This document shows, piece after piece, positions 9,391 to 18,227 of a stretch of 64,000 nt of DNA. The number at the start of each line of letters is the position of its first letter. Position 1 is the stretch's first letter. The translations under genes were made by a program, and so were the position numbers. Location: the NCBI RefSeq assembly GCF_018612915.1, contig NZ_JAGGRL010000006.1, positions 62,001-126,000 of the forward strand. Reading direction: 5' to 3'. A model generated the notes under the pieces. It was given only the letters and a program-made list of their open reading frames with translations, did no database searches and was not told the DNA's origin. Source of the DNA: Stenotrophomonas sp. ISL-67 (lineage in GTDB: Bacteria > Pseudomonadota > Gammaproteobacteria > Xanthomonadales > Xanthomonadaceae).

Positions 9391-9540
9391 CGTTTGGTGC
9401 GTGCAGCCTGAGTGGTGCGTCGGCATGCCAGGCACCGCCTGGGCTGGCCAACGTTATGGCCGCCTTCCTGTCGGCCACCCTTCGGGCCGTTGCGCTGCAA
9501 CGTTGGGAACGGCTCCTGCCGCTCCCTGCGGCGCTACCGC

Positions 9541-11202
9541 TCAGCGACGCGCAGCGTCGCTTCGCTCGCGGACCTTGCGGAACTCCGAGCCCTCTTCCCA
9601 ATGCGGCCACCGACGGCTGTTGGCCAGCTCAGCGCCCAGGTCGTAGACCAGCAGGGTGTCGGCGGCGTGGCCAGCCGGGTCCCAGCTGGGGGTCCAGGCA
9701 TCGCAGGCCTGGTGGTAGCAGTCGGCGAAGTACTTCTCGCGCAGCGCCTTGCCGGCGGCAACGCCGCCCTCGAGCTTGTCCAGCCCCGGGCCGATGGTGA
9801 TCGCCGGCACGCCCAGGCGGGCGAAGGCGAAATGGTCGGCGCGGTAGAAGAAGCCCGCTTCCAGGTTGGGGTCCGGGCTGTAGCTGCGCCCACGCGCCTT
9901 GGCCACGCGTTCCAGATCGCCTTCCAGCGAGACCCGGCCCTTGCCCCAGGAGGCGATGTCGCGGGTGGCGCCGTCCGGGCTGAACATCTCGATGTTGATC
10001 ACCGCGGCGGTCTTGTCCAGCGGCGCCAGCGGATGCGCGGCGTAGTAGCTGGCGCCCAGCAGGCCCTTCTCCTCGGCGGTCAGCGCCACGAAGTACAGGG
10101 TGCGCTGCGGCTGCGGGCCGGCGGCGAACACCCGGCCCAGCTCCAGTACGGTGGCCACGCCGGTGGCGTTGTCGATGGCGCCACGACGGATGCGGTCGCC
10201 CTTGGCATCGGGCTGGCCGATGCCGAAGGCGTCCCAATGCGCGGAGAAGATCACCGCTTCATCGCCATGCTCGCCGCCGGGCAGCTTGGCCACGACATTG
10301 CGGGTGATGACCTGCTCGCGCTTGAGCTTGAACTGCGCCGACAGCGTGGCATCGCCCAGCACCACCGGCTGGAAGGCCGGGGTCATGGCCTTGCGCTTCT
10401 CGGCCTCGAAATCCAGGCCGGCATCGCGGAACAGCTGTTCGGCCAGGGCGCGCTGCATCCACCCGCGCACCGGCACGTGCTGCGCCAGCGCCTGTTCCGG
10501 GGTGCGCTCGATGTCGAACAGCGGCGAGGTGCCCGAGCTCTTCACCGTGGCCCAGCCATAGGCGGCCGGGGCGGTTTCATGCACGATCAGCACGCCTTTG
10601 GCACCATGGCGTGCGGCTTCCTCGAACTTGTAGGTCCAGCGGCCGTAGTAAGTCACCGCCTTGCCGTCGAAAGCACCGGGGCGGTCTGCCTCGAAATCAG
10701 CGTCGTTGATCAGCATCACCGCGATCTTGCCGTGCAGGTCCACGTCCTTGTAGTCGTTCCACTGGCGCTCGGGTGCATCGATGCCGTAGCCGACGAACAC
10801 CAGCGGCGCATCCTTGATGTCTACCGAGGCCTGCGGGCGCAGGCTCTGCAGGGTCACGTCCACGCCATTCTCCAGCGCGCGGGCCTTGCCCTTCTGGCGC
10901 AGCTGCGCGCGTACCGGGCCTTCCACCTGTGCACGGACCATCGGCACCGGCTGCACCCAACTGCCGTCCACGCCGCCCGGCTGCAGGCCGGAGTTGCGGA
11001 ACTGCTCGATCAGGTACTGCACGGTGCGCTCTTCGCCGGGCGACGCCGGGGCGCGCCCTTCGAATTCGTCCGAGGCCAGGATGCGCACATGCCGCGACAG
11101 CGCTTCAGGATCGATGCCGCCGCCCGGCAGGTCATTGGCCGCGTGGGCCAGGCCGCCCACGAACAGACAGGACGACAACAGCAGCATGCGCATCGGATTC
11201 AC
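9541..11202 (-). CDS. Secreted M28-family zinc aminopeptidase
   Basis: 553 residues with a signal peptide (MRMLLLSSCLFVGGLAHA). A PA-type insert lies near 130-230 and the M28 peptidase domain follows. The zinc-site landmarks are visible in order: SAHWDAFG, IDNATG, the catalytic pair in TAEEKGLLG, the IEMFSPDG segment and the late histidine region YHQACDAW. It probably acts in the periplasm or outside the cell, removing N-terminal residues from peptides. Start 11202 gives MNPMRM; the methionine at 11190 is equally possible. It stands alone, convergent with kgtP. Confidence 0.9.
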   Translation of the reverse strand: MNPMRMLLLSSCLFVGGLAHAANDLPGGGIDPEALSRHVRILASDEFEGRAPASPGEERTVQYLIEQFRNSGLQPGGVDGSWVQPVPMVRAQVEGPVRAQLRQKGKARALENGVDVTLQSLRPQASVDIKDAPLVFVGYGIDAPERQWNDYKDVDLHGKIAVMLINDADFEADRPGAFDGKAVTYYGRWTYKFEEAARHGAKGVLIVHETAPAAYGWATVKSSGTSPLFDIERTPEQALAQHVPVRGWMQRALAEQLFRDAGLDFEAEKRKAMTPAFQPVVLGDATLSAQFKLKREQVITRNVVAKLPGGEHGDEAVIFSAHWDAFGIGQPDAKGDRIRRGAIDNATGVATVLELGRVFAAGPQPQRTLYFVALTAEEKGLLGASYYAAHPLAPLDKTAAVINIEMFSPDGATRDIASWGKGRVSLEGDLERVAKARGRSYSPDPNLEAGFFYRADHFAFARLGVPAITIGPGLDKLEGGVAAGKALREKYFADCYHQACDAWTPSWDPAGHAADTLLVYDLGAELANSRRWPHWEEGSEFRKVRERSDAARR

Positions 11203-11277
11203 GGCAGGTACCAGAAAAAACGGAATGCCAGAGTGTAACGTGACACTCCGGTTACCGTGCAGGCGCTGCCCATGCGC

Positions 11278-12210
11278 TCAGCGGCGGTCGCGGTCCAGCC
11301 AGCAGGCCAGGCCCTGCGCGTTGAGCTCGATATCCATCGCCAGCACCTGCGCCACCGCCGCATCATCGAGCGGGCAACCATGCGCCTGCGCGCGTTCCTG
11401 GTACAGCGCGGTCAGCGCCGCCACCAGGCAGCGGTGGCGGTCGGGGCGTTCGTCGCATTGGCGCCCGATCTCCACCATTGCATCGATCTGCTCCACCAGG
11501 TCCGCCGCCAGTGCCGGAATGTTTTCCACGCGACCGTAATGGGTGAGGTATACCGCCTCTGGCCGCAGCGCGAGCAGGCGCGCGATGGAATGCTTCAGCG
11601 GCTCGGGGTCGAACTGCACCGGCGAGGACGTGGGAATGATGAAGGCGCCGCGCGCACTGTCGAGTTCGCGGTAGGACAGGCCGAAGGTATCGCCGCTGAA
11701 CACGCTGCGGCTGCGTTCGTCCCAGACGCACAGGTGGTGCCGCGCGTGCCCGGGCGTATCCAGGCACAACAAGCTGCGGCCGGCCAGGTCAACGCGGTGG
11801 CCGTCGTCGGCAATCACCACGCGGTCGGGCGCCACCGGCAGGATCGGGCCGTAACTGCGCGCAATCTCAGCCGCGCCATAGACCTCGGTTGCACCGGCAA
11901 TCAGGCGGGTCGGGTCGACCATGTGCGGCGCGCCGCGTGGATGCACCACCAGGCGGGCGTTGGGGAGCTGCTGCATGAGCACGCCGGCACCGCCGGCGTG
12001 GTCCAGGTGCACGTGGGTCAGCACCAGCCAATCCACCTGTTCCGGCGTGCAGCCGGCGCGTTCGAGCGCGCCCAGCATGGCCGGCACGGCAAGCCCGGTA
12101 CCGCAATCGATGAAAGCGGCGCGGTCCTTTTCCACGATCAGGTAGGCGGCGTCGAATTCGCTGCGCTGGAACGCAGTGTCGATGGTGAAAATGCTGGGGT
12201 CGGAGGACAT
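11278..12210 (-). CDS. MBL-fold metallo-hydrolase
   Basis: 310 residues. The motif VLTHVHLDHAGGAG is the HxHxDH zinc site of metallo-beta-lactamase-fold hydrolases; DTPGHARHHLCV supplies the next histidine and FSGDTFG the bridging aspartate. The fold and metal site are certain; the substrate is not (relatives include quorum-quenching lactonases and glyoxalase-like enzymes). There is no signal peptide, so it is cytoplasmic. Spacing to the M28 peptidase gene is 75 bases on the same strand. Confidence 0.85.
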   Translation of the reverse strand: MSSDPSIFTIDTAFQRSEFDAAYLIVEKDRAAFIDCGTGLAVPAMLGALERAGCTPEQVDWLVLTHVHLDHAGGAGVLMQQLPNARLVVHPRGAPHMVDPTRLIAGATEVYGAAEIARSYGPILPVAPDRVVIADDGHRVDLAGRSLLCLDTPGHARHHLCVWDERSRSVFSGDTFGLSYRELDSARGAFIIPTSSPVQFDPEPLKHSIARLLALRPEAVYLTHYGRVENIPALAADLVEQIDAMVEIGRQCDERPDRHRCLVAALTALYQERAQAHGCPLDDAAVAQVLAMDIELNAQGLACWLDRDRR

Positions 12211-12232
12211 CGGCTCATCCTTGGCTGCAACC

Positions 12233-12258
12233 GGTAGGTATCAACCGTTGGTTGATAC
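12233..12258 (+). repeat. SMAG element
   Basis: Palindrome GGTAGGTATCAACCGTTGG + TTGATAC between two minus-strand genes. Confidence 0.8.
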
Positions 12259-12266
12259 GCATGATT

Positions 12267-12605
12267 CTAGGCCGTTCCGCCCGTCGACTTCGATGCGGCT
12301 TTGGTAGCACGCTGCGCCAACCAGGCGCCGCGCAGCAGCAGCGCGGCCACCATCACCGCCAGGAACGCGCCGTAGGCATACAGCACGGCCAGCACCTGGC
12401 GCCAGATCGGCCCGGCATCGCTCTGCACCACGCCGATATGGTGGCCCCACAGCATGGCCAGGATGCTCAGCACGAAGGCCAGCAGCAGCGCGACGCCGTC
12501 GAACAGGCGCCGCGCGGTGGTGCGCGGCTGCCGCGGGAACAGCCAGTACAGCGCGCCCAGCAGCACGAACCAGGGCAGGAACAGCAACAACGACAACCAG
12601 GCCAT
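12267..12605 (-). CDS. Small inner-membrane protein of unknown function
   Basis: 112 residues with three strongly hydrophobic segments (about 2-20, 36-55 and 72-95). The start at 12605 (MAWLSLLLFLPW) is preferred because the upstream extension of the open frame is encoded by a SMAG repeat. I recognise no domain. It lies downstream of trpS, separated from it by a SMAG pair. Confidence 0.65.
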   Translation of the reverse strand: MAWLSLLLFLPWFVLLGALYWLFPRQPRTTARRLFDGVALLLAFVLSILAMLWGHHIGVVQSDAGPIWRQVLAVLYAYGAFLAVMVAALLLRGAWLAQRATKAASKSTGGTA

Positions 12606-12619
12606 CGTGGTCTCCGTTT

Positions 12620-12676
12620 GCCGACCAATGGTCGGCGCTACCGATTGCGTGCACCGACCCACGGTCGGTGGCTACC
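12620..12676 (-). repeat. Tandem pair of SMAG elements
   Basis: Two palindromes ending in the reverse complement of GGTAG: 12620-12642 (GCCGACCAATGGTCGGC core) and 12653-12676 (ACCGACCCACGGTCGGT core). Both are in the same orientation, immediately beyond the trpS stop. Confidence 0.8.
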
Positions 12677-12679
12677 GTG

Positions 12680-13969
12680 TTATTCGCGCAGTGCCTGCAA
12701 TGCGGCCAACACCGCATCCACTTCCGCTTCCAGCTTGAACAGTTCGCTCTGCAGGGCGTCGCCATGCTCGGCCTGCTTGAGCACGCCGATCAGCTGGCCG
12801 GCATCGCGCGGCGAATCGAAGCCTTCGCTCTGGATCAGCAGCGTGCCGTCGCCGGCCTGCAGCTTGAAGTAGAAGCGGCCATCCTTCTCGCGGTACTGCT
12901 TGAACAGTGGCGGCGCAGCGCGCGCCACGCCACCGTCTTCGGCGGCAATGTCGCCGGCGGTGGACAGGTCGCGCAGGCCCACCGCATGGCGCAGCTCCTT
13001 CAGCAGCGGAATGGCGTACTGCTCGCGCAGCCGCTGGCCGCGACGGCGCAGCAGCGCCTCGATCTTCTCCGGCTCGGCCATCAGCGCGTCGTAGCGCTCG
13101 CGCAGCGGGGTCAGTTCGGCATCGATGCGCTCGAACAGCTGCTGCTTGGCATCGCCCCAGCTGATGCCATCGGCAAACGCCTGCGCGAACGCGGCGGTCT
13201 GCTCGGCGCTGGCGAAGGCCTGGTACATCTGGAACAACGCCGAGCCCTCGGTGCTCTTGGGCTCACCCGGTGCACGCGAATCGGTGAGGATGGCGAACAC
13301 CAGCTTCTCCAGTTCCGCGCGCGGCGCGAACAGCGGAATGGTGTTGTGGTAGCTCTTGCTCATCTTGCGGCCGTCCAGGCCGGCCAGGGTGGCGACCTGC
13401 TCGTCGATCACCACCTCCGGCAGCGGGAAATACGCCTTGCCGTACACGTGGTTGAAGCGCTGGGCGAAATCGCGCGCCATCTCGATGTGCTGGATCTGGT
13501 CGCGGCCCACCGGCACGCGGTTGGCCTTGAAGATCAGGATGTCGGCAGCCATCAGCACCGGGTACATGAACAACCCGGCGCTGATGCCGGCATCCTCGTC
13601 CAGCTGCTCTTCGCGGTTCTTGTCCACGGCCGCCTTGTAGGCATGGGCGCGGTTGAGGATGCCCTTGCTGGCGATGGCGGTGAGGAACCACATCAGCTCG
13701 GTGGTTTCGGGAATGTCGCTCTGCCGGTAGAACCAGACCTTGTCCGGGTCCAGCCCGCACGCCAGCCAGCTGGCGGCGATCTCCAGGGTCGAGCGCTGGG
13801 TCCGCTCCGGCTCCTGCGCCTTGATCAGGCTGTGCAGGTCGGCCAGGAAGAAGAAGCTCTCGATGCCGGGCGCTGCGCTGGCCGTGATGGCCGGGCGGAT
13901 GGCGCCCACGTAGTTGCCCAGGTGGGGCGTGCCGGAGGGGGTGATGCCGGTAAGAACGCGGATGGTCAT
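12680..13969 (-). CDS. trpS: Tryptophan--tRNA ligase
   Basis: 429 residues. This class I synthetase charges tRNA-Trp. The HIGH-like signature TPSGTPHLGNYVGAI is at the N-terminus and KMSKSYHNT is the KMSKS loop. Length exceeds the 330-340 of the E. coli enzyme; the extra residues form a C-terminal extension rich in charged residues, which I associate with the longer bacterial TrpS forms of this family of organisms. The gene is monocistronic and ends next to a SMAG pair. Confidence 0.95.
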   Translation of the reverse strand: MTIRVLTGITPSGTPHLGNYVGAIRPAITASAAPGIESFFFLADLHSLIKAQEPERTQRSTLEIAASWLACGLDPDKVWFYRQSDIPETTELMWFLTAIASKGILNRAHAYKAAVDKNREEQLDEDAGISAGLFMYPVLMAADILIFKANRVPVGRDQIQHIEMARDFAQRFNHVYGKAYFPLPEVVIDEQVATLAGLDGRKMSKSYHNTIPLFAPRAELEKLVFAILTDSRAPGEPKSTEGSALFQMYQAFASAEQTAAFAQAFADGISWGDAKQQLFERIDAELTPLRERYDALMAEPEKIEALLRRRGQRLREQYAIPLLKELRHAVGLRDLSTAGDIAAEDGGVARAAPPLFKQYREKDGRFYFKLQAGDGTLLIQSEGFDSPRDAGQLIGVLKQAEHGDALQSELFKLEAEVDAVLAALQALRE

Positions 13970-14077
13970 GTGGGAATCATTACGGACAGTTGAACGCCCC
14001 CAGTTTACCTGCCCACGCGCAACCCCGTTGCCCGGCCTCGCGCGTTGAACGGATTACCCAACTGCGAAGGCCCCGCC

Positions 14078-14899
14078 ATGAAACGCCTGACCCTGCCCCT
14101 GCTTGCCGTGCTGGCCCTGTGCGCCTTCAAGCCGGCTGTCCCGCCCCGCGCCGATACCGGCCCGGTCACGCTGAGCCTGGTCGAACGCGACCAGCGCCTG
14201 GAACTGCCGGCCTACCTGCACCGGGGCCAGTACTGGGTGGCCGGCCGCCAGGGCCAGCCTTACGCCGTGCGCCTGCGCAACAACAGCGCCGGGCGGGTGC
14301 TGGTGGTGCTGTCGGTGGATGGCCTCAACGTGATCACCGGCGAGGTGGCCACCCCGGACCAGACCGGCTACGTGCTGGAGCCGTGGCAGAGCGCGGATAT
14401 CACCGGCTGGCGCAAATCGCAGCGGGAGGTGGCCAAGTTTGTGTTCACCAACCCGGGCAACAGCTATGCCGACCGGACCGGCCGCCCGGACAATATCGGG
14501 GTCGTCGGCATCGCGGTGTTCAGCGAAGCCCAGCGCTGGGTGTCGCCGACCTCGCGGGCACCGCCTGTGGCACGCGAGAAAAGCCGGGTGCAGGCACGGG
14601 CCTCGGCCGAAGCCGCCGACAGCGCGATGCCCTCGGCACGGGCCAGCGGCTCGGTGGCAGCGGCGCCCGCGCCGGCACTGGGCACCGGCCATGGCCAACG
14701 CGAAACGTCGTATTCGGGCAGCACCCCCTTTGAGCGTGCCAGCCGCCTGCCGGCGCAGCGCATGGACCTGCGCTACGACAGCGAACGCAACCTGGTCGCC
14801 CGCGGCGTCATCCCAGCCCGTTACCGAACGGGCGAGCGCGTCCCGCAGGCATTTCCGGAGGGCTTCGTGCCGGATCCGCCGGCCCATGGCTGGCGGTGA
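14078..14899 (+). CDS. Exported hypothetical protein
   Basis: 273 residues. The start at 14078 (MKRLTLPLLAVLALCAFKPA) gives a signal sequence; a cysteine within it could make a lipoprotein, though the lipobox is weak. A compact beta-rich region (about 25-160, with the segment VRLRNNSAGRVLVVLSVDGLN) precedes an Ala/Ser/Pro-rich linker and a short C-terminal tail. No named domain is recognised. It is alone in its transcription unit. Confidence 0.7.
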   Translation: MKRLTLPLLAVLALCAFKPAVPPRADTGPVTLSLVERDQRLELPAYLHRGQYWVAGRQGQPYAVRLRNNSAGRVLVVLSVDGLNVITGEVATPDQTGYVLEPWQSADITGWRKSQREVAKFVFTNPGNSYADRTGRPDNIGVVGIAVFSEAQRWVSPTSRAPPVAREKSRVQARASAEAADSAMPSARASGSVAAAPAPALGTGHGQRETSYSGSTPFERASRLPAQRMDLRYDSERNLVARGVIPARYRTGERVPQAFPEGFVPDPPAHGWR

Positions 14900-14995
14900 A
14901 CCCAGCATCACCGCACATGAAGAACGGGCCGCGCTGCGGCCCGTCTGGTTTCATACCCTCGTCGCGGCGCTGAGCCGCACTGCCCGCCAAACGGG

Positions 14996-15217
14996 TCAGT
15001 GGAAGTCTGGATAGTCCTTGCGAACTTCCTTTTCGAACGCTTCTACTTCTTTGTTGGCGCGATCACGCTCCCAACCATAGCGTTCCTGCAGACGGCCGGA
15101 CAGGTATTCCGCATTGCCTTCGGCCACCTTGAAATCGTCGTCGGTGAGGTCGCCCCACTTCGCCTGCGCCTTGCCCTTGAGCTGCGTCCATTTGCCGGAA
15201 ATGATGTCTTTGTTCAT
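14996..15217 (-). CDS. CsbD-family stress protein
   Basis: 73 residues, highly charged. The opening [22 protein letters not shown] and the motif [19 protein letters not shown] are diagnostic of CsbD/YjbJ proteins, small cytoplasmic proteins abundant under general stress; biochemical role unknown. It lies downstream of an entericidin-like gene on the same strand, separated by that gene's terminator. Confidence 0.93.
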   Translation of the reverse strand: MNKDIISGKWTQLKGKAQAKWGDLTDDDFKVAEGNAEYLSGRLQERYGWERDRANKEVEAFEKEVRKDYPDFH

Positions 15218-15347
15218 GGGTTCGCTTCCTCGATTGCAACGGCATCGTCGCCGTGCAGACAGAGTGCGTCATCCGATGTTCGGCGGCGGTCAAGCGCGGA
15301 TGAAACGCGCGCTCACCTCATTGAACGGCATGAGCGGGACAATAAAA

Positions 15348-15372
15348 AAGCGCCGGGAATGTCCCGGCGCTT
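15348..15372 (-). terminator. Rho-independent terminator after the entericidin gene
   Basis: An 11-bp stem, AAGCGCCGGGA / TCCCGGCGCTT with a 3-base loop, is followed on the minus strand by a T run (plus strand AATAAAAAAG). Confidence 0.85.
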
Positions 15373-15399
15373 CTTCGACACCCCACGCAGTGGCGGGGA

Positions 15400-15537
15400 T
15401 CAGTTGCCCTTGGCGGCGTCTTCCACCGACTCGCCAGCCTTCTGCACATCCTTGCCGGCACCGGCAACGGTGTTGCAGCCCGACAGCATGGCCAGCGAGA
15501 CCATCGACAACAGCATCAGTGCAATTACACGCTTCAT
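15400..15537 (-). CDS. Entericidin-family small lipoprotein
   Basis: 45 residues: a lipoprotein signal peptide ending in the lipobox MLSGC, then NTVAGAGKDVQKAGE, which matches the EcnA/EcnB family of small membrane lipoproteins. A ribosome-binding site (AGGAGAACCCT) precedes the ATG at 15537. In enterics these act as a bacteriolytic toxin/antidote pair; in this family single copies are common and the role is unclear. It has its own terminator. Confidence 0.9.
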   Translation of the reverse strand: MKRVIALMLLSMVSLAMLSGCNTVAGAGKDVQKAGESVEDAAKGN

Positions 15538-15716
15538 AGGGTTCTCCTGATTAGTTCAACGTCAATACCGAAATCCGGCCCCACCTGCCTATTGCAGATC
15601 GCGGAGGCGTTGGCGCACCGCCGCCGCGTGAGATGCAATCTGCGGGCTGAGGCGTGCAATCGATGTGAACGCGACGCGTGGCCGTTCAGCCGCGCGCCGG
15701 GAAACCCCGCCGGCGC

Positions 15717-16640
15717 TCAGTCGCGCATCAGCGTGGACTTGCCGAACAGGCTTTCCACCAGGTCTACGGCCAGCACCGCGGTGGCGTTGCGGTTGTCCAG
15801 CAGCGGGTTGAGCTCCACGATGTCCAGCGAGCCCATGCGCCCGGTATCGGCGATCATTTCCATCACCAACTGCGCTTCGCGGTAGTTGACGCCGCCCGGC
15901 ACGGTGGTGCCTACGCCGGGGGCGATGCTCGGATCGAGGAAATCCACGTCGAAACTGACATGCAGGTGGGTGTTTTCATCGATGCCTTCCAGCGCCGCCT
16001 CCACCGCGCGTTTCATGCCGGCCTCGTCGATGTAGCGCATGTCGTACACATCGACCTTGTGCTGCTTGATCAGGCGCTTTTCTTCCTGGTCCACCGAACG
16101 GATGCCGATCTGGCGCACCTGTTGCGGGCAGATCGCGGGGGAATCGCCACCAAGTTTCGTCAACGCGTCCGGGCCCAGCCCGCACAGGCAGGCCACCGGC
16201 ATGCCGTGCACGTTGCCCGACGGGGTGACATCGCTGGTGTTGAAATCCGAATGCGCATCCAGCCACAGCACGCGCAGGGTGCGGCCCTGTTCGCGGCACC
16301 AGCGCGCCACGGCGGTGATCGAGCCGATGCCCAGGCAGTGGTCGCCGCCGAGCATGATCGGCAGGCGGCCGTCCTGCAGTTCGGCGTAGGTGGCGTCCAT
16401 CAGCGCACGGTTCCACGCTACCACTTCATCCAGATGGCGGTAGCCCTGCTCCGGCGCGGCCCAGGGATTGCGCGGGCCATCCAGGTTCCCGCAGTCGCGC
16501 ACGTCCACGCCACGCGCGGCCAAGGCCTCGCCCAGGCCGGCGATACGCAGCGCCTCCGGCCCCAGTCCGGCCCCCCGGGCGCCCGCCCCGATATCCGTGG
16601 GTACGCCGATCAGGGACACCGCAGGTTGACGATTGCTCAT
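15717..16640 (-). CDS. rocF: Arginase (ureohydrolase family)
   Basis: 307 residues, cytoplasmic. It would hydrolyse L-arginine to ornithine and urea. The binuclear manganese ligands are all in place: GGDHCLGIGS, DAHSDFNT and SFDVDFLDPSIAPG. The N-terminal VSLIGVPTDIGAGARGAGLGPEAL is typical of arginases rather than agmatinases. The start at 16640 (MSNRQPAVSLIG) is chosen over a longer upstream frame with low-quality sequence. No other arginine genes are adjacent. Confidence 0.92.
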   Translation of the reverse strand: MSNRQPAVSLIGVPTDIGAGARGAGLGPEALRIAGLGEALAARGVDVRDCGNLDGPRNPWAAPEQGYRHLDEVVAWNRALMDATYAELQDGRLPIMLGGDHCLGIGSITAVARWCREQGRTLRVLWLDAHSDFNTSDVTPSGNVHGMPVACLCGLGPDALTKLGGDSPAICPQQVRQIGIRSVDQEEKRLIKQHKVDVYDMRYIDEAGMKRAVEAALEGIDENTHLHVSFDVDFLDPSIAPGVGTTVPGGVNYREAQLVMEMIADTGRMGSLDIVELNPLLDNRNATAVLAVDLVESLFGKSTLMRD

Positions 16641-16810
16641 GCTGACTCCACACACACGGAAAATCACACCAGTGTAGTGATCCGCCCGCCAAACCACTCG
16701 CGGCGGCGCAGCAGCGGCTGCCGAAGGCCTGACCACCGAGCGCGTCTGAACACGGCACCTTGCGGTGCGAAAACCGTGTCCGAGCCGTGGCACCGTCACA
16801 CGGAGCCAGC

Positions 16811-17076
16811 ATGAAGTCGAAGATCACCCAGCCCCTCGTCAAGAGGGCACCCCGGCCCGGGCCGGGCAAGTCGGTCCTGTACGCCGACACCGAGATGAGG
16901 GATAAAACCGCTACAACCGAGCCCTGCGCCAGTTCCCCGACCTGCCACCGAATCCGGTTGGCAACGTGAACATGAACGGCATGCGGCGGCGCGCGGTGGA
17001 CGCCAGCCCAGACAAACTCAAGGCGTGGGGCAAGGCGGTGCTACCTGCTACAGATGTACGGATGAATCTCAAATGA
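16811..17076 (+). pseudogene. Remnant of a small gene, probably frameshifted
   Basis: An ATG at 16811 opens a frame (MKSKITQPLVKRAPRPGPGK) that stops at 16969. From about 16905 another frame reads more protein-like (NRYNRALRQFPDLPPNPVGN) and continues to a TGA at 17074-17076. Together they look like one decayed gene with a frameshift near 16900. I do not recognise it. The stretch lies at the arginase side of the foreign-looking block. Confidence 0.3.
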
Positions 17077-17472
17077 CAGCGAGCGCGTCGAATCAGCAGC
17101 AATGGCTGCAGCGTCGCCGAAGGCTGCGTAAGGCAGGACGCCGCGAACCGATTGGCCTGACTCCACACGCACTTCGCCGCATCCACCAGGGCAATATGCG
17201 CTACCCGTGGGCAGCAGTTCCTGAGGACCGGTAGATGTGTTGAGTGTTGCGCCGTCGAAACCCAGTGGCAGACCGGCTTCGGCCGGCCAGGCTTCCTTGG
17301 ACAGACACAGCGGTTCGGTCGCCTTGGAAGTCAGGGTGAGGTCGAAGTGTTGCTGGGCTGGGTTGTCCGCTATGTCCAAGGCGAAGTCGGTAGGCGGCGC
17401 CCAGCGGATGGATGATGAGGAAGCACAAGCGCTGAGCACCGCCAATGTCAGCAGAGGCAGGCCGCGATTCAC
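17041..17472 (-). CDS. Putative lipoprotein, possible partner/immunity of the RHS-tip gene
   Basis: 143 residues with a signal peptide and lipobox (LAVLSAC at about 9-15). The mature part contains four further cysteines (SEPLC-like, YCPGGC, YIC at the C-terminus) and no recognised domain. Its start overlaps the upstream RHS-tip gene by 4 bases (17469-17472), so the two are translationally coupled. Being a small envelope lipoprotein directly behind a putative secreted metallopeptidase, it could be an immunity protein; this is inference from position only. Confidence 0.6.
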   Translation of the reverse strand: MNRGLPLLTLAVLSACASSSSIRWAPPTDFALDIADNPAQQHFDLTLTSKATEPLCLSKEAWPAEAGLPLGFDGATLNTSTGPQELLPTGSAYCPGGCGEVRVESGQSVRGVLPYAAFGDAAAIAADSTRSLSFEIHPYICSR

Positions 17473-18227
17473 CGCGCCTGATCCATCAAGTGATCGGGGT
17501 TAATCAACCGCTGCTGCCCTGGCAGCGCATTGAAGATTTCCTGCTGCTGCGGCGTACCGAACTTGTAGGCCGGAATACCATTCATCCGCTGATCCTTATA
17601 GCCCAGCACCGCATGCCCGGTTTCGTGGCCGGCGCCCCAAGCAAGCGTGGACGCGCTGTTGAAGCCGGGGTGGGAAATATTCACTAACACCTGCGTGGGT
17701 CCGGATGTCGGTACACCGGCCAGGGTGTCGGCACCCACGCCAGGGTAAGCAGCAGCCAGAGCCTGGCCAGTCATAGCATTCGCGGGGATTGCACCAGAGC
17801 CAGTGTCGTGGAGGGCTGAGGCCATCGACCCCATGTCGGCTGCGGCCTTGGCCATGTTCTCCGACGTGGCAGTTCCGGCGCCGAAGTTGCGTTCGAACGA
17901 CTTCCCGGCGCGCTGGAGCGCCTTGCCCCCTTCGGCCAGTGCGCCGTTGATCTTGCCCGCCGCTTTTTCCAAGCTGCCGGCGGCGCCCTGCTGGGCGCCG
18001 TCGAACTGCTACCACTGCTTATCCGTCCAGCCGGTGCCGCGCGACAGGCGTCCGTCTGGGTCGGTGAAGCGATAGGAATTGTTGTTCCCATACCAGTAGC
18101 GGTTGTAGTTGGCGCCTGAGTTCGGGTCGGCTTGGACAGGGTCGGTTGAAACGAACCGCGCCGACGCGTTGAAGACAGTAGCGCACAGCGCCACGCTCAA
18201 CAGCCCTGAAATGATCTTGCGCATCAT
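17469..18227 (-). pseudogene. Secreted RHS-tip / metallopeptidase protein interrupted by an in-frame TAG
   Basis: One continuous frame of 252 codons with a single TAG at 18009-18011. Before the stop come a signal peptide (MMRKIISGLLSVALCATVFNA) and the conserved end of an RHS core (ARFVSTDPVQADPNSG, NRYWYGNNN, FTDPDGR). After it comes a variable tip containing GAGHETGHAVLG, an HExGH zinc-metallopeptidase-like motif. This resembles the last module of a polymorphic RHS toxin attached directly to a signal peptide. A CAG to TAG change would explain the break; readthrough is possible. It overlaps its upstream and downstream neighbours by 4 bases each. Confidence 0.65.

Noticed and set aside
9412..11238. 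Open frame of 608 codons on the plus strand
   Set aside because: Antisense to the M28 peptidase gene; translation is rich in Arg, Gly, Ala and His with no motifs. High-GC shadow frame.
12668..13993. Open frame of 441 codons on the plus strand
   Set aside because: Exact antisense of trpS, which has all synthetase motifs.
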